DNA from: Methanosarcinaceae archaeon
GTDB lineage: Archaea > Halobacteriota > Methanosarcinia > Methanosarcinales > Methanosarcinaceae
Assembly: GCA_016932675.1 (NCBI GenBank)
Contig: JAFGCK010000116.1
Coordinates: 1-48,236 of the forward strand
DNA: 48,236 bases
Direction: 5' to 3'
Shown: positions 19,064 through 28,786 of the stretch, one piece after another
Layout: the number at the start of each line of letters is the position of its first letter
How positions within the stretch are numbered: the first letter of the stretch is position 1
The notes under the pieces: model-generated
The model's database searches: none
What the model saw: only the letters and a program-made list of their open reading frames with translations
Told to the model about the DNA's origin: nothing
Made by a program: the position numbers and the translations under genes

Positions 19064-19261
19064 ATGTGTGAACTAAATGCCATAATGGTGCAGGGAGATG
19101 AGCGTAAAACAGTTATGGAATCCGTCATAAAGATAGTTGTGGAGGAGGATCTTATCCATCTTTATGGTCTGCTTGGAGAAAGAGAGACTGTCGAAGGTTC
19201 GATAAAACTGGTCGATTTTTCAAAAGGAGAAACTGTAATACTTGGAAAACAGCATACATAG
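19064..19261 (+). CDS. CooT-family small (putative nickel-binding) protein
   Basis: MCELNAIMVQGDERKTVMESVIKIVVEEDLIHLYGLLGERETVEGSIKLVDFSKGETVILGK, SD AAAGGAGGAAAA. Confidence 0.8.
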   Translation: MCELNAIMVQGDERKTVMESVIKIVVEEDLIHLYGLLGERETVEGSIKLVDFSKGETVILGKQHT

Positions 19262-19306
19262 TAAAAAATATGGAACAGGTTTTATAGTCTGTATGGCTCT
19301 TACATA

Positions 19307-19367
19307 AAGAGGATAAGAGTCAAGAGGATAAGAGTCTGAACTTAATGGGAATCTGAACTTAATGGGA
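19307..19367. repeat. Two successive tandem duplications (15 bp and 17 bp) in gap leader
   Basis: AAGAGGATAAGAGTC x2 (19307-19336) then TCTGAACTTAATGGGA at 19335-19350 and 19352-19367. Confidence 0.95.
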
Positions 19368-19376
19368 GGGAAATAG

Positions 19377-20384
19377 ATGTCAAAGGTAAAAGTAGCAATA
19401 AATGGATACGGTACGATCGGAAAAAGAGTGGCGGATGCTGTCAGCCAGCAGGATGACATGGAGATCATAGGCATCTCCAAAACAAGGCCAAACTATGAGG
19501 CCTGGGTTGCAGTCGACAGGGGATATGCCATATATGCACCAGCTGAAAAGATCGATGCAATGAACAAAGGCGGGATCACCGTTGCAGGCTCTGTGGAAGA
19601 TATGGTGGGAAGTGCGGAAATTGTCGTAGACTGTACACCTGGCGGCATAGGCGAGAAGAACAAGGCGCTCTACGAGAAGGCAGGGATCAAGGCGATCTGG
19701 CAGGGTGGCGAGGAGCATGAACTTGCAGGGTGCTCATTCAATGCCAGCTCCAATTATGAGGAAGCCCTGGGCAGGGACTTCGTGAGGGTCGTTTCATGTA
19801 ACACGACCGGACTTTGCAGGGTCATCTCTCCTCTTGACCGGGAATTCGGCGTGAAGAAGGTAAGGGCCACTCTCATGAGAAGGGCCGCTGACCCCGGCGA
19901 TATCAAGAAGGGACCTATCAACGCGATCGTTCCAAACCCTATCAAACTCCCGTCACACCATGGTCCTGACGTGAAGACCGTCATGCCCCATATCGATATT
20001 GTGTCCATTGCAGTCAAGCTGCCGACAACACTGATGCACCTGCATGCCTTGAATGCAGAGCTTGACAAAGACTGCTCGGCAGAAGATGTGAAAGACCTCT
20101 TTGCAAAACAGCCCCGTATAAGGTTTGTAGGCCAGGGTATCAGCTCAACGGCCGAGATCATGGAACTGGGCAAGGACATGAGGCGGCCAAGGGGCGACAT
20201 GTGGGAGAACTGCATATGGGATGAATCCATCACCATCTACGAAGGGGAACTCTACTTCTTCCAGGGCATCCACCAGGAATCTGACGTGATCCCTGAGAAC
20301 ATCGATGCCATCCGTGCCATGATGGAGCTTGAGAGTGACGGTGCAAGGTCCATAGCAAAGACCAACAAGGCAATGGGTATCTGA
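19377..20384 (+). CDS. gap: Glyceraldehyde-3-phosphate dehydrogenase, archaeal type II
   Basis: VKVAINGYGTIGKRVADAVSQQDDMEIIGISKT, VVSCNTTGLCRVI. Confidence 0.96.
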   Translation: MSKVKVAINGYGTIGKRVADAVSQQDDMEIIGISKTRPNYEAWVAVDRGYAIYAPAEKIDAMNKGGITVAGSVEDMVGSAEIVVDCTPGGIGEKNKALYEKAGIKAIWQGGEEHELAGCSFNASSNYEEALGRDFVRVVSCNTTGLCRVISPLDREFGVKKVRATLMRRAADPGDIKKGPINAIVPNPIKLPSHHGPDVKTVMPHIDIVSIAVKLPTTLMHLHALNAELDKDCSAEDVKDLFAKQPRIRFVGQGISSTAEIMELGKDMRRPRGDMWENCIWDESITIYEGELYFFQGIHQESDVIPENIDAIRAMMELESDGARSIAKTNKAMGI

Positions 20385-20405
20385 TACCTGTCCGTCTTTT
20401 TTCTT

Positions 20406-21215
20406 ATGCCCGAAGATGGTTACTTTCTAGATCTAAGCAACAGGATAGCTGGTGCAGTATATGAGAGAATAAAGGATATCGCCGGGACATCCAATGCGAA
20501 TGATGTCATGTACATGGGTGCCGACGGCACTCCCACAAGGGTGATAGACGACATGTCCGAAAGGGCCATCCTGGAGATACTGGAAAATGAGAGGAGGTCC
20601 TTCAGGATCCTGAGCGAAGAGTGCGGCGAGAAAATTATCGGAGGCATTCCGGAATGTACCATCATAATCGATCCCATTGACGGCACATACAATGCATCCT
20701 TCGGGATCCCATTTTACAGCATATCCCTTGCCTTCACCACTAAAAGTCCGGGTGAAGTATGCTTTGGATATGTGAAGAACCTTGCGACGGGTGATGTGTT
20801 CCATGCGGAAAAGGGGAAAGGGGCATTCCTAAATACAGAGAGGATACAAATATCCAGCAAGGCAGAAATAAGCAGGTTCTGCATAAGTGTTTACGGATAC
20901 CGGCCCCACATAGAAGAGACCGCTGAACTGTGCAGGAATGTAAGGCGGGTAAGGGTGCTGGGAAGCGTGGCACTGGAACTTTGCTATGTTGCTGCCGGTA
21001 AGTTCGATGCCTTTGTTGATGTAAGGGGTTCACTGCGCCTGACCGATGTAGCTGCCGGAAAACTGATTGTAGAGGAAGCAGGGGGAAAGGTCACAGACGG
21101 ATCCGGAGCACCTCTTGAACTTGAGGACAATATCCTCAACAAGGTCTACATGGTAGCTTCCAACGGCCATGCACACGAAACGATATTGAAACTTTCAAAA
21201 GGAGGGTTGGCATGA
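20406..21215 (+). CDS. Inositol monophosphatase / fructose-1,6-bisphosphatase family protein
   Basis: ILSEECGE, IIDPIDGTYNASFGIPFYSISLAF, LRLTDVAAGKLIVEEAGG. Confidence 0.92.
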   Translation: MPEDGYFLDLSNRIAGAVYERIKDIAGTSNANDVMYMGADGTPTRVIDDMSERAILEILENERRSFRILSEECGEKIIGGIPECTIIIDPIDGTYNASFGIPFYSISLAFTTKSPGEVCFGYVKNLATGDVFHAEKGKGAFLNTERIQISSKAEISRFCISVYGYRPHIEETAELCRNVRRVRVLGSVALELCYVAAGKFDAFVDVRGSLRLTDVAAGKLIVEEAGGKVTDGSGAPLELEDNILNKVYMVASNGHAHETILKLSKGGLA

Positions 21216-22045
21216 GGGTCCAGAAGATAGGCATAGTATCACGCTTTGATAGCCAGGAAGCTCTGGATATGGCCAGAAAGATCATGGAAACCTTTGAGGA
21301 TAAAGTCGACATCGTTCTGTCCCCGGGAACTGCAGAACATCTGAACATTGATGACAGATGCATGCCTGTCGAGAATATGCGGGATGGTGGTGTCGAACTT
21401 GTGATCTCTGTTGGTGGTGACGGCACCGTGCTGCGCAACATATCCAGGATGCAAGACCCGCTCCCTATCCTTGGAATAAACATGGGAACCCTTGGATTCC
21501 TTGTAGATGTACAGCCAGATGATGCCATCAGTTCCATTGAGAAAATCCTTAACGGGTTCACATACACAGAACGCAGCAGGCTTGGAGTGTACCTTAATGG
21601 AAGAGCCCTGCCACCGGCAACCAATGAGATGGTGCTTATTACCGCAAGACCTGCGAAGATACTCACTTTCAGGATATCAGTTGATGATTCCATGATCGAG
21701 GAACTGCGCGCTGATGGTGTTGTTTTTGCAACTCCCACAGGTTCAACGGCCTATGCAATGAGTGCAGGAGGTCCGATAGTTGACCCGAGGGTCGACGCAT
21801 CACTGATAGTTCCGCTGGCCCCATTCAAGCTTTCAGCACGCCCATGGCTTGTTCCCGCAAGCAGTAAAATTGCAGTGGAAATGACCATTCCGGAAAAGGA
21901 GGCTGCTATCGTCATTGATGGTCAGCATTCCTACAGCATCAAGGCCAGTGACAGGATAATACTTACCCGGGCAAAATATCCTGCACGTTTTGTAAGCAGT
22001 TCGATCAATGGTTTCTATGAGAAGGTCCAGAGCAAACTTACATAG
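21212..22045 (+). CDS. nadK: NAD(+) kinase
   Basis: LVISVGGDGTVLRNISRM, ILGINMGTLGFLVDV, FATPTGSTAYAMSAGGPIVDP; 4-nt overlap with upstream gene. Confidence 0.95.
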   Translation: MRVQKIGIVSRFDSQEALDMARKIMETFEDKVDIVLSPGTAEHLNIDDRCMPVENMRDGGVELVISVGGDGTVLRNISRMQDPLPILGINMGTLGFLVDVQPDDAISSIEKILNGFTYTERSRLGVYLNGRALPPATNEMVLITARPAKILTFRISVDDSMIEELRADGVVFATPTGSTAYAMSAGGPIVDPRVDASLIVPLAPFKLSARPWLVPASSKIAVEMTIPEKEAAIVIDGQHSYSIKASDRIILTRAKYPARFVSSSINGFYEKVQSKLT

Positions 22046-22239
22046 GTGTGCAGACTTTAGCGCAACTCACATGCAAGTGCCGGATATGCTTCAATTTGCT
22101 CAAAGATGCAGACACCTGCCTTCTATATGATAAATAAAGGTTGCCTTCTGGTAACAGGCTTTTAACCTAAAAAAAAGCTTGAAAAGCTAAAATTTATATT
22201 GAGTATCGGGGATGTTCATCACTTACAGGAATCAAGAAT

Positions 22240-23412
22240 ATGTCAGAAGTGGAAGCTTATTCAAGGAACAAACTGATCGATTATCTGAACCTGCCACCCC
22301 TTGATATAGAAATATGTGATGTCACCCTGAGGGATGGCGAACAGACGCCCGGAGTGGTCTTTACAAGAGATGAAAAGATCGCAATTGCCACAGAGCTCGA
22401 CGCTGTCAAAGTGGAGATAATTGAAGCCGGTTTTCCGGTGGTATCACCTGCTGAAAAAGAGATAGTGAAAGAGATCGCTAACATGGGGCTCAATGCAAAG
22501 ACATGCTGCCTGGCACGTTCTGTCATTGGAGACGTTGAGACCGCAGTTGACTGTGATGTTGATTTTGTTAGCATATTCATTGCCATGTCCGAACTTCACC
22601 TGAAGTACAAGTACCACAAAAGCTATGAAGAAATGTTCAGCTCTGCGATGATTGCCGTCGAATATGCGAAGGATCATGGTGTAGGGGTGAGGTTTGCTGC
22701 TGAGGACGGTACAAGAACCGATGTAGATGTCCTGAAAAAAGCATTTACAGCCGCTGAAGACTACAAAGTCGACTATGTAAGCATCGCAGACACCATCGGG
22801 ATCCTCAATCCCAGTACAACTTATTATCTTGTAAGTGAGATCAAAAAGGTAGTTCATACACCGATATGCATACACTGCCATAATGATCTGGGAATGGCCA
22901 CAGCAAATACACTTTCTGCTGCAGAGGCAGGCGCGAAACAGCTCCACACTACCGTTAATGCCATTGGTGAAAGGGCTGGTAACGCTTCCCTTGAGGAAGT
23001 GCTTGTCGCTCTAAGGATACAGTATGGGATAGACAGGTATGACACTGCCAGACTGACAAAACTTTCAAAAATGGTCAACGAATTCTCAGGTGTAAGGCCA
23101 GCCATAAATAAAGCTATAGTAGGCGAGCATGCATTCTCCCACGAGTCAGGCATACATGTCTGCGCCATCCTTGAAGAGCCAAGGACATATGAACTGTTCA
23201 GTCCGGAAATGGTGGGAGGCGAACGTCATCTCATAGTTGGCAAGCATACAGGAACAAAGGCACTCAGAGGTATTTTAAAAAGTATGGGATATGAACTTGA
23301 TAAGGAACAGCTCTGTGAACTCCTCGATAAGATAAAGAACTGCACGGATGCAAAGAAAGGAATATCTCCTTCCAGACTGGAAGAGATGATCAGGAAGATA
23401 TGCAATATCTAA
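22240..23412 (+). CDS. aksA: Homocitrate synthase-like (AksA/isopropylmalate synthase family)
   Basis: ICDVTLRDGEQTPGVVFTRDEK, IHCHNDLGMATANTLSAAEAGA, FSHESGIHV, VGKHTG. Confidence 0.85.
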   Translation: MSEVEAYSRNKLIDYLNLPPLDIEICDVTLRDGEQTPGVVFTRDEKIAIATELDAVKVEIIEAGFPVVSPAEKEIVKEIANMGLNAKTCCLARSVIGDVETAVDCDVDFVSIFIAMSELHLKYKYHKSYEEMFSSAMIAVEYAKDHGVGVRFAAEDGTRTDVDVLKKAFTAAEDYKVDYVSIADTIGILNPSTTYYLVSEIKKVVHTPICIHCHNDLGMATANTLSAAEAGAKQLHTTVNAIGERAGNASLEEVLVALRIQYGIDRYDTARLTKLSKMVNEFSGVRPAINKAIVGEHAFSHESGIHVCAILEEPRTYELFSPEMVGGERHLIVGKHTGTKALRGILKSMGYELDKEQLCELLDKIKNCTDAKKGISPSRLEEMIRKICNI

Positions 23413-24008
23413 TAGTCCATCAAAGCATCTTTTTTCTTGCGTGAACCCGGTATCAGGCTCTCATCGGCCAGGTCACCGGCCTCATTATCTTTTTTAGATC
23501 CCGGGGCATACTCCTCATAGTAGTTCATCTCGTTATTCTCAAGTATTATCACATAATCTGCAGAGTTCCTGAGAGCAGTTGAGAAACCCGGTTCCACACC
23601 GAAAATAATGGTTTCTTTGCCGTGTTCGTTCGCCTTGTTCAAAAGAGGCTTGAAATCAGCATCCCTTGTGACCAGCGCCAGAGTATCGATAGTGGGATTG
23701 TAGACAAGTTCCATTCCTTCCACCGCAAGTCTCACATCCACATCACTTGAGCAGACGATCGGCTCAAAACCATTGTTCTCAATTGCTTCAACAAGCTTAT
23801 CGGATGCATACTGGTTAAGGAACACCCTGCCGATCTTCACATTTCCATATTCCTTCAACACATCCCGTATCTCTTCGAGATTGACATTGAACTCCTTGCG
23901 GAGCACATTCGGACCATCTACAAGCAGACCTATACTACGCCTGCCGGTTTCCTTCTTGGTACTAAGGTACTTGACAATGGAGTTAAGCCCGGTTTTAACA
24001 TTGGCCAT
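23409..24008 (-). CDS. NYN/LabA-like domain protein (putative nuclease, TIGR00288-like)
   Basis: SIGLLVDGPNVLRKEFNVNLEEIRDVL, LALVTRDADFKPLLNKANEHGKETIIFG. Confidence 0.88.
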   Translation of the reverse strand: MANVKTGLNSIVKYLSTKKETGRRSIGLLVDGPNVLRKEFNVNLEEIRDVLKEYGNVKIGRVFLNQYASDKLVEAIENNGFEPIVCSSDVDVRLAVEGMELVYNPTIDTLALVTRDADFKPLLNKANEHGKETIIFGVEPGFSTALRNSADYVIILENNEMNYYEEYAPGSKKDNEAGDLADESLIPGSRKKKDALMDY

Positions 24009-24175
24009 GATACCTCTCTATAATTATACATAATTGTTACAGTTACTCATAATTCTAAAGTTGCAATACCTGCTATATATTTGCTATAGGTAATATAATA
24101 ACATACAAATATTTGACTATGATAGCATATAACCCTTACTAAAAATCCACACAAATGCAGAATCCACATATATCG

Positions 24176-24631
24176 TCACAGAATATCTTCCAGCAGTTTT
24201 TCTTTTACATTCGCTTCCGGGATGGAAGCCATTTCCAGCCTGAAATGGTTTATGAGCCTCCCATTTTTTTTTACCCTTGTATACCGGATTTCACCACCAT
24301 GTTTTATAAACATGTCCGCTATCTCTTCAAATTGCAATCTTTCCATTTCAGAAAGCTCGATCAGGCTCTCCCTGTCTGAAAGCCAGTTGTAGACCCTGAG
24401 CACGGAAACTTCCCGCACTCTTTTCAGGTTCTCCGTGTCCCTGAAGTCATCAACATATACTGAACGCTTTAACTGAGGGGACCATCCTGCCAGCTTTTCC
24501 TGTATATCTATGAACTGTATAGGTATCTCCTCATTCTCCCCGGGTCTTGGAAAGAAGCATTTGAGATGACTGATATCCTTTTCCACCGGATCACCTCTCA
24601 TAGTAAGAATAGGGTTCTTGCCATTGATCAT
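24176..24631 (-). CDS. Hypothetical protein
   Basis: 151-aa ORF immediately downstream of rhomboid gene on same strand; start may be internal (MRGDPVEKD at 24601). Confidence 0.65.
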   Translation of the reverse strand: MINGKNPILTMRGDPVEKDISHLKCFFPRPGENEEIPIQFIDIQEKLAGWSPQLKRSVYVDDFRDTENLKRVREVSVLRVYNWLSDRESLIELSEMERLQFEEIADMFIKHGGEIRYTRVKKNGRLINHFRLEMASIPEANVKEKLLEDIL

Positions 24632-25454
24632 TCATATTGCTCTGCCGTATCCTGTATCCCATGAACAGACCTACCAGTATGCCACTCAGATGTGCGGTGT
24701 GCGCCACCATATCGTTGGAGCCTATATAAAGAAAATCGATCAGCACGAATAAGATCAAAGCATGCCATATCTTCATAGGGATGAAATAGACATAGACCCT
24801 TATTTCAGGTGCAATGACCGTAATTGCGGCAAAGAGACCCATTATCGCACCACTGGCTCCTACAACCGCTGCATCAGGCGAGCTTGTAAGAGAGTAGCCA
24901 AGCGCTGCCACAATACCTGCAACAAGATATACCTTCAGGAAAGTACTCTTTCCAGCCCTTCTTTCCAGTTCAGGACCGAAGAAGAAGAGGACCAGCATGT
25001 TAAAGAAAAGGTGGAAGAAACCTACATGGAGGAACATATGGGTTATCAGCGTCCAGGGACGCGATAAGATCTGTCCCGGTACCAGCATTAAGGCTTCAAA
25101 ATAGCCCGGGATGATCTGCAGGATAAATGATAATATACATAGATAGATGATAGCCATAGAAGGGCTGCTCCTCATGGAGTGCCTTATATTGGAACCAATT
25201 CCTCTGATAGCAGTTCTTCCAGCATACTTCGCAGTGTCCTTCATCATGCTCCTGAGAATATCATCAGCTTCCGCAGGAGTATGATCGGCATATCTGCCAC
25301 CTGAGCTATGCTGCCTTGCATATTCAATGCCCTCACATGCATGCTGCTCTGGAAGCCTGTGCCTGGAACAGAACACTTTCCCACAAAAGCGGCATTTGAA
25401 AGGTATAGGCTCTTCCTTGCCACATATCCAGCATTTTTTGTCCAAAACATTCAC
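24591..25454 (-). CDS. Rhomboid-family intramembrane serine protease with N-terminal AN1-type zinc finger
   Basis: CWICGKEEPIPFKCRFCGKVFCSRHRLPEQHAC; HMFLHVGFFHLFFNML, VVGASGAIMGLFAA, HTAHLSGILVGLFMGY. Confidence 0.93.
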   Translation of the reverse strand: MNVLDKKCWICGKEEPIPFKCRFCGKVFCSRHRLPEQHACEGIEYARQHSSGGRYADHTPAEADDILRSMMKDTAKYAGRTAIRGIGSNIRHSMRSSPSMAIIYLCILSFILQIIPGYFEALMLVPGQILSRPWTLITHMFLHVGFFHLFFNMLVLFFFGPELERRAGKSTFLKVYLVAGIVAALGYSLTSSPDAAVVGASGAIMGLFAAITVIAPEIRVYVYFIPMKIWHALILFVLIDFLYIGSNDMVAHTAHLSGILVGLFMGYRIRQSNMNDQWQEPYSYYER

Positions 25455-25649
25455 CGTATCAAAATATTCTGTTCCAATAAGGTTCGCATCAAATAAAACT
25501 ATTTCCGGGGAAAAACGAAATATATGTTATCGATTGTCAAGAATAATCGTTATAGATATCGGAAAACTTATATGTGAAAATTACCTATCTGGATTACGTC
25601 AAAAACTGTCTGGGATCTATTTATTCCGTATATGTGGAACTATGAAACT

Positions 25650-25673
25650 TTTGTCACATATAATCGTGACAAA
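25650..25673. promoter_or_regulatory. Palindromic operator-like site upstream of cdhA promoter
   Basis: TTTGTCAC-atataatc-GTGACAAA, perfect 8-bp arms, just 5' of TATA-like TTTTTTATATGG. Confidence 0.55.
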
Positions 25674-25682
25674 TTCGGAAAC

Positions 25683-25694
25683 TTTTTTATATGG
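25683..25694 (+). promoter_or_regulatory. Candidate TATA box of cdh operon
   Basis: TTTTTTATATGG in the intergenic region; implies roughly a 110-nt 5' leader. Confidence 0.4.
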
Positions 25695-25823
25695 GATTGT
25701 TGTATTAGAACACCCGGAATAACAGTTTCAAATTTATTACAAATTGGGAAGAACGTATAATTTTTTAACACGATTTTATTGTTCAGTAATACACCAGAAC
25801 ACCAGAGGAGGAAAAGATACAAA

Positions 25824-28235
25824 ATGAGCGATATACCAACCGGATCGATATCCATTGAAGATCTGGAAAACGTCCAGATCACAATAGGCAAGGTTGTAGG
25901 TGCCATTGAGAAGAAAGCGAGTGACGAAGGGATTGAAGTAGGCCCTACTCCAAAACCCGGGATATCTACCCTGAGGGACTGGGACTACAAGCTTCTGTCC
26001 CGGTACCAGCCGGTCTACACTCCGGTATGTGACCAGTGTTGTTACTGTACCTTTGGTAAATGTGACCTCAGTGGTAACAAAGAAGGAGCATGCGGCATCA
26101 ACATGGAAGGCCACCAGGCACGTGAATTCATGCTCAGGGTCATTACCGGAGCAGCTGCGCATGCGGGTCATGGTCGACATCTGTTGCACCACCTGATCCA
26201 TCTTCATGGACGTGACCACCCCATTGATGTGGGACCTTCAAATCTGCTGGCCCCGAACATCCAGGCGGTAACAGGCATAAAACCTGAGACCATCGGTGAC
26301 CTTGAAGAGGTAATGGACTATGTGGAAGAACAGCTAACACAGTTGCTGGCAACGGTCCATGCGGGGCAGGAAGGTTCAGCAATGGACTTTGAATCCAAGG
26401 CACTGCATGGAGGAATGCTTGACCATGTAGGCATGGAAGTATCCGACATCGTGCAAATTTCCTGTATGGGTATGCCAAAATCAGATCCCGAGGCACCACT
26501 TGCAGAGATAGGCATGGGATGTATCGATTCGACAAAGCCGGTTCTTCTTGTGATAGGGCATAATGTTGCTGGAGTCACTAACATAATAGATTATCTGAAC
26601 GACCATGACCTGTCTGATAAGGTTGAGCTTGCCGGCCTTTGCTGTACTGCCATCGACATGACACGTTACCAGATGGACAAGGGAGGCAAGCCTTACGCAA
26701 AGATAGTCGGAAGCCTTGCAAAGGAACTCAAGATGATACGTTCCGGCGTGCCTGATGTGATCGTTGTTGATGAACAGTGTGTCAGGGCTGATGTCCTTGC
26801 TGAGTCAAAGAAGCTCTCGATCCCGGTCATAACCACCAATGAAAAAATAATGTATGGCCTTCCAAACAGAACAAATTCAAGTCCTGAAAGCATTATTGAA
26901 GATCTTTCCAGTGGCAGGGAAGCCGGGGCACTGATCCTGGATTACGATCTGCTTGCTGAAGTCTCGACTGAACTTACGATAAAGATGTCAAAAATAAGGG
27001 ATGAAATGGGTATTAAGGCACTTCCCAATGAAGAAGAACTCAGGGAAATTGCAGCCAGATGTGTCCAGTGTGGCGCATGTGAGATGGATTGCCCCGATAA
27101 CCTTCCGATAATGGCAGCAATGAAGGCAGGCGCTGAGGGAGACTTCACAAAGTTCGAGTACCTGCATGACAAATGTATTGCCTGTGGAAGATGTGACCAG
27201 GCGTGTCCAAAGGAGATACCTATTCTCAACATAATGGAAAAGGCATCCCAGAAGCTCATACGTGAGGAAAAGGGATATATGCGCGCAGGCAGGGGACAGA
27301 TCAGCGACCCGGAGATCCGTGAGGAAGGTGTCAACCTCGTCTTCGGAACAACGCCTGGTATCATAGCAATGGTAGGGTGTTCCAATTATCCTGACGGCAC
27401 AAAAGACCTGTACACAGTTGCAGATGAAATGCTTAAGAGAAACTATATTGTGCTGATGTCAGGATGTTCTGCAATGGATCTTGGAATGTATAAGGATGAG
27501 TATGGACAGACCCTGTACGAGAAGTATCCTTCCAAGTTCCTTGCCGGTAATCTTATCAATGTGGGATCATGTGTTTCCAACGCACACATAACAGGAGCGG
27601 CTATCAAAGTAGCTGCTATCTTTGCACAGAGACAGGTTGCCGGTAACTACGAAGAGATCGCTGACTACATCACGAACCGTATCGGTGCTGTTGGTGTAGC
27701 TTGGGGAGCGTACTCCCAGAAAGCATCTTCCATAGCCACCGGATGCAACAGGCTTGGCATACCAGTGGTTGTCGGACCGCATGGTTCCAAATACAGAAAG
27801 GCACTTATAGGAAAACCTTATGATGAAGATACATGGAAGGTATATGATGCAAGGGACGGCTCAGAAATGCCGATCCCGCCCTCGCCCGAATTCCTGCTGA
27901 CAACCGCAGATACCATAGAAGAGCTGCTTCCAATGCTGGCAAAGAACTGTATACGCCCATCTGACGGCAACCTGGGAAGAATGATAAAACTAACTCATTA
28001 CATAGAAATGAGCCAGAAGTATCTTGGCCAGATGCCAGATGACTGGTACAAGTTCGTAAGGGGTGAGACAGACCTTCCAATTGCAAAGCGTGAGGAGCTT
28101 CTTAAGATACTTGAGAAGGACTATGGTTGGGAGATCGACTGGAAGCGCAAGAAGATCATCTCAGGACCGGCAATGAAGCTGGATATCTCTTCTCAGCCGA
28201 CAAATGTAAAGAGGCTCTGCAAGGAGGGATGCTGA
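25824..28235 (+). CDS. cdhA: CO dehydrogenase/acetyl-CoA synthase alpha subunit
   Basis: [38 protein letters not shown], two 4Fe-4S motifs ([27 protein letters not shown]), start MSDIPTG after SD GAGGAGG. Confidence 0.97.
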   Translation: MSDIPTGSISIEDLENVQITIGKVVGAIEKKASDEGIEVGPTPKPGISTLRDWDYKLLSRYQPVYTPVCDQCCYCTFGKCDLSGNKEGACGINMEGHQAREFMLRVITGAAAHAGHGRHLLHHLIHLHGRDHPIDVGPSNLLAPNIQAVTGIKPETIGDLEEVMDYVEEQLTQLLATVHAGQEGSAMDFESKALHGGMLDHVGMEVSDIVQISCMGMPKSDPEAPLAEIGMGCIDSTKPVLLVIGHNVAGVTNIIDYLNDHDLSDKVELAGLCCTAIDMTRYQMDKGGKPYAKIVGSLAKELKMIRSGVPDVIVVDEQCVRADVLAESKKLSIPVITTNEKIMYGLPNRTNSSPESIIEDLSSGREAGALILDYDLLAEVSTELTIKMSKIRDEMGIKALPNEEELREIAARCVQCGACEMDCPDNLPIMAAMKAGAEGDFTKFEYLHDKCIACGRCDQACPKEIPILNIMEKASQKLIREEKGYMRAGRGQISDPEIREEGVNLVFGTTPGIIAMVGCSNYPDGTKDLYTVADEMLKRNYIVLMSGCSAMDLGMYKDEYGQTLYEKYPSKFLAGNLINVGSCVSNAHITGAAIKVAAIFAQRQVAGNYEEIADYITNRIGAVGVAWGAYSQKASSIATGCNRLGIPVVVGPHGSKYRKALIGKPYDEDTWKVYDARDGSEMPIPPSPEFLLTTADTIEELLPMLAKNCIRPSDGNLGRMIKLTHYIEMSQKYLGQMPDDWYKFVRGETDLPIAKREELLKILEKDYGWEIDWKRKKIISGPAMKLDISSQPTNVKRLCKEGC

Positions 28236-28751
28236 ATGGCAGTAGACACAACCAGGAATACACAGATCTACACTACCTGGGGCAGAAAGACGGCAAAACC
28301 TGTGAAACCAGATGTCGCAGGCAAGATGATCTCAAAAGCAAAAAGGCCTCTCATGGTTGTTGGCTCCGGGATCGTAGGCGATGAAACGCTCACGGAGAAA
28401 ACGATCATAATCGCAAAGAAAGGGATCCCGGTTGCAGCAACCGGGCATTCCATGATCGTCTTCAACGGTATGGATGTGGACGCAAAATACATCAACGTCC
28501 ATGCACTCGCACACTACCTTGGGGATGCGAAATGGAAGGGCTTGGACAACCAGGGCCCCTATGACACTATCTTTTTCCTAGGGCACAAGAAATATTATCT
28601 TGAACAGGTCCTATCTGGTCTCAAGAACTTCACGGACCTGAAAACTATCTCTATCGAGAGGCATTTCATGCAGAATGCCACACTTTCTTTTGGCAACCTC
28701 AGAACTGAGGTACACCTTGAAGCGCTTGACGAATTTATTGAGAACCTGTAA
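28236..28751 (+). CDS. cdhB: CO dehydrogenase/acetyl-CoA synthase epsilon subunit
   Basis: [19 protein letters not shown]... [10 protein letters not shown]; position in cdh operon. Confidence 0.95.
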   Translation: MAVDTTRNTQIYTTWGRKTAKPVKPDVAGKMISKAKRPLMVVGSGIVGDETLTEKTIIIAKKGIPVAATGHSMIVFNGMDVDAKYINVHALAHYLGDAKWKGLDNQGPYDTIFFLGHKKYYLEQVLSGLKNFTDLKTISIERHFMQNATLSFGNLRTEVHLEALDEFIENL

Positions 28752-28786
28752 TATAATTTCAATGCTGACAATACGGAGAACTAATA

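Noticed and set aside
26143-26535. Minus-strand ORFs within cdhA and other cdh genes
   Set aside because: Antisense shadow ORFs in highly conserved, codon-biased genes.
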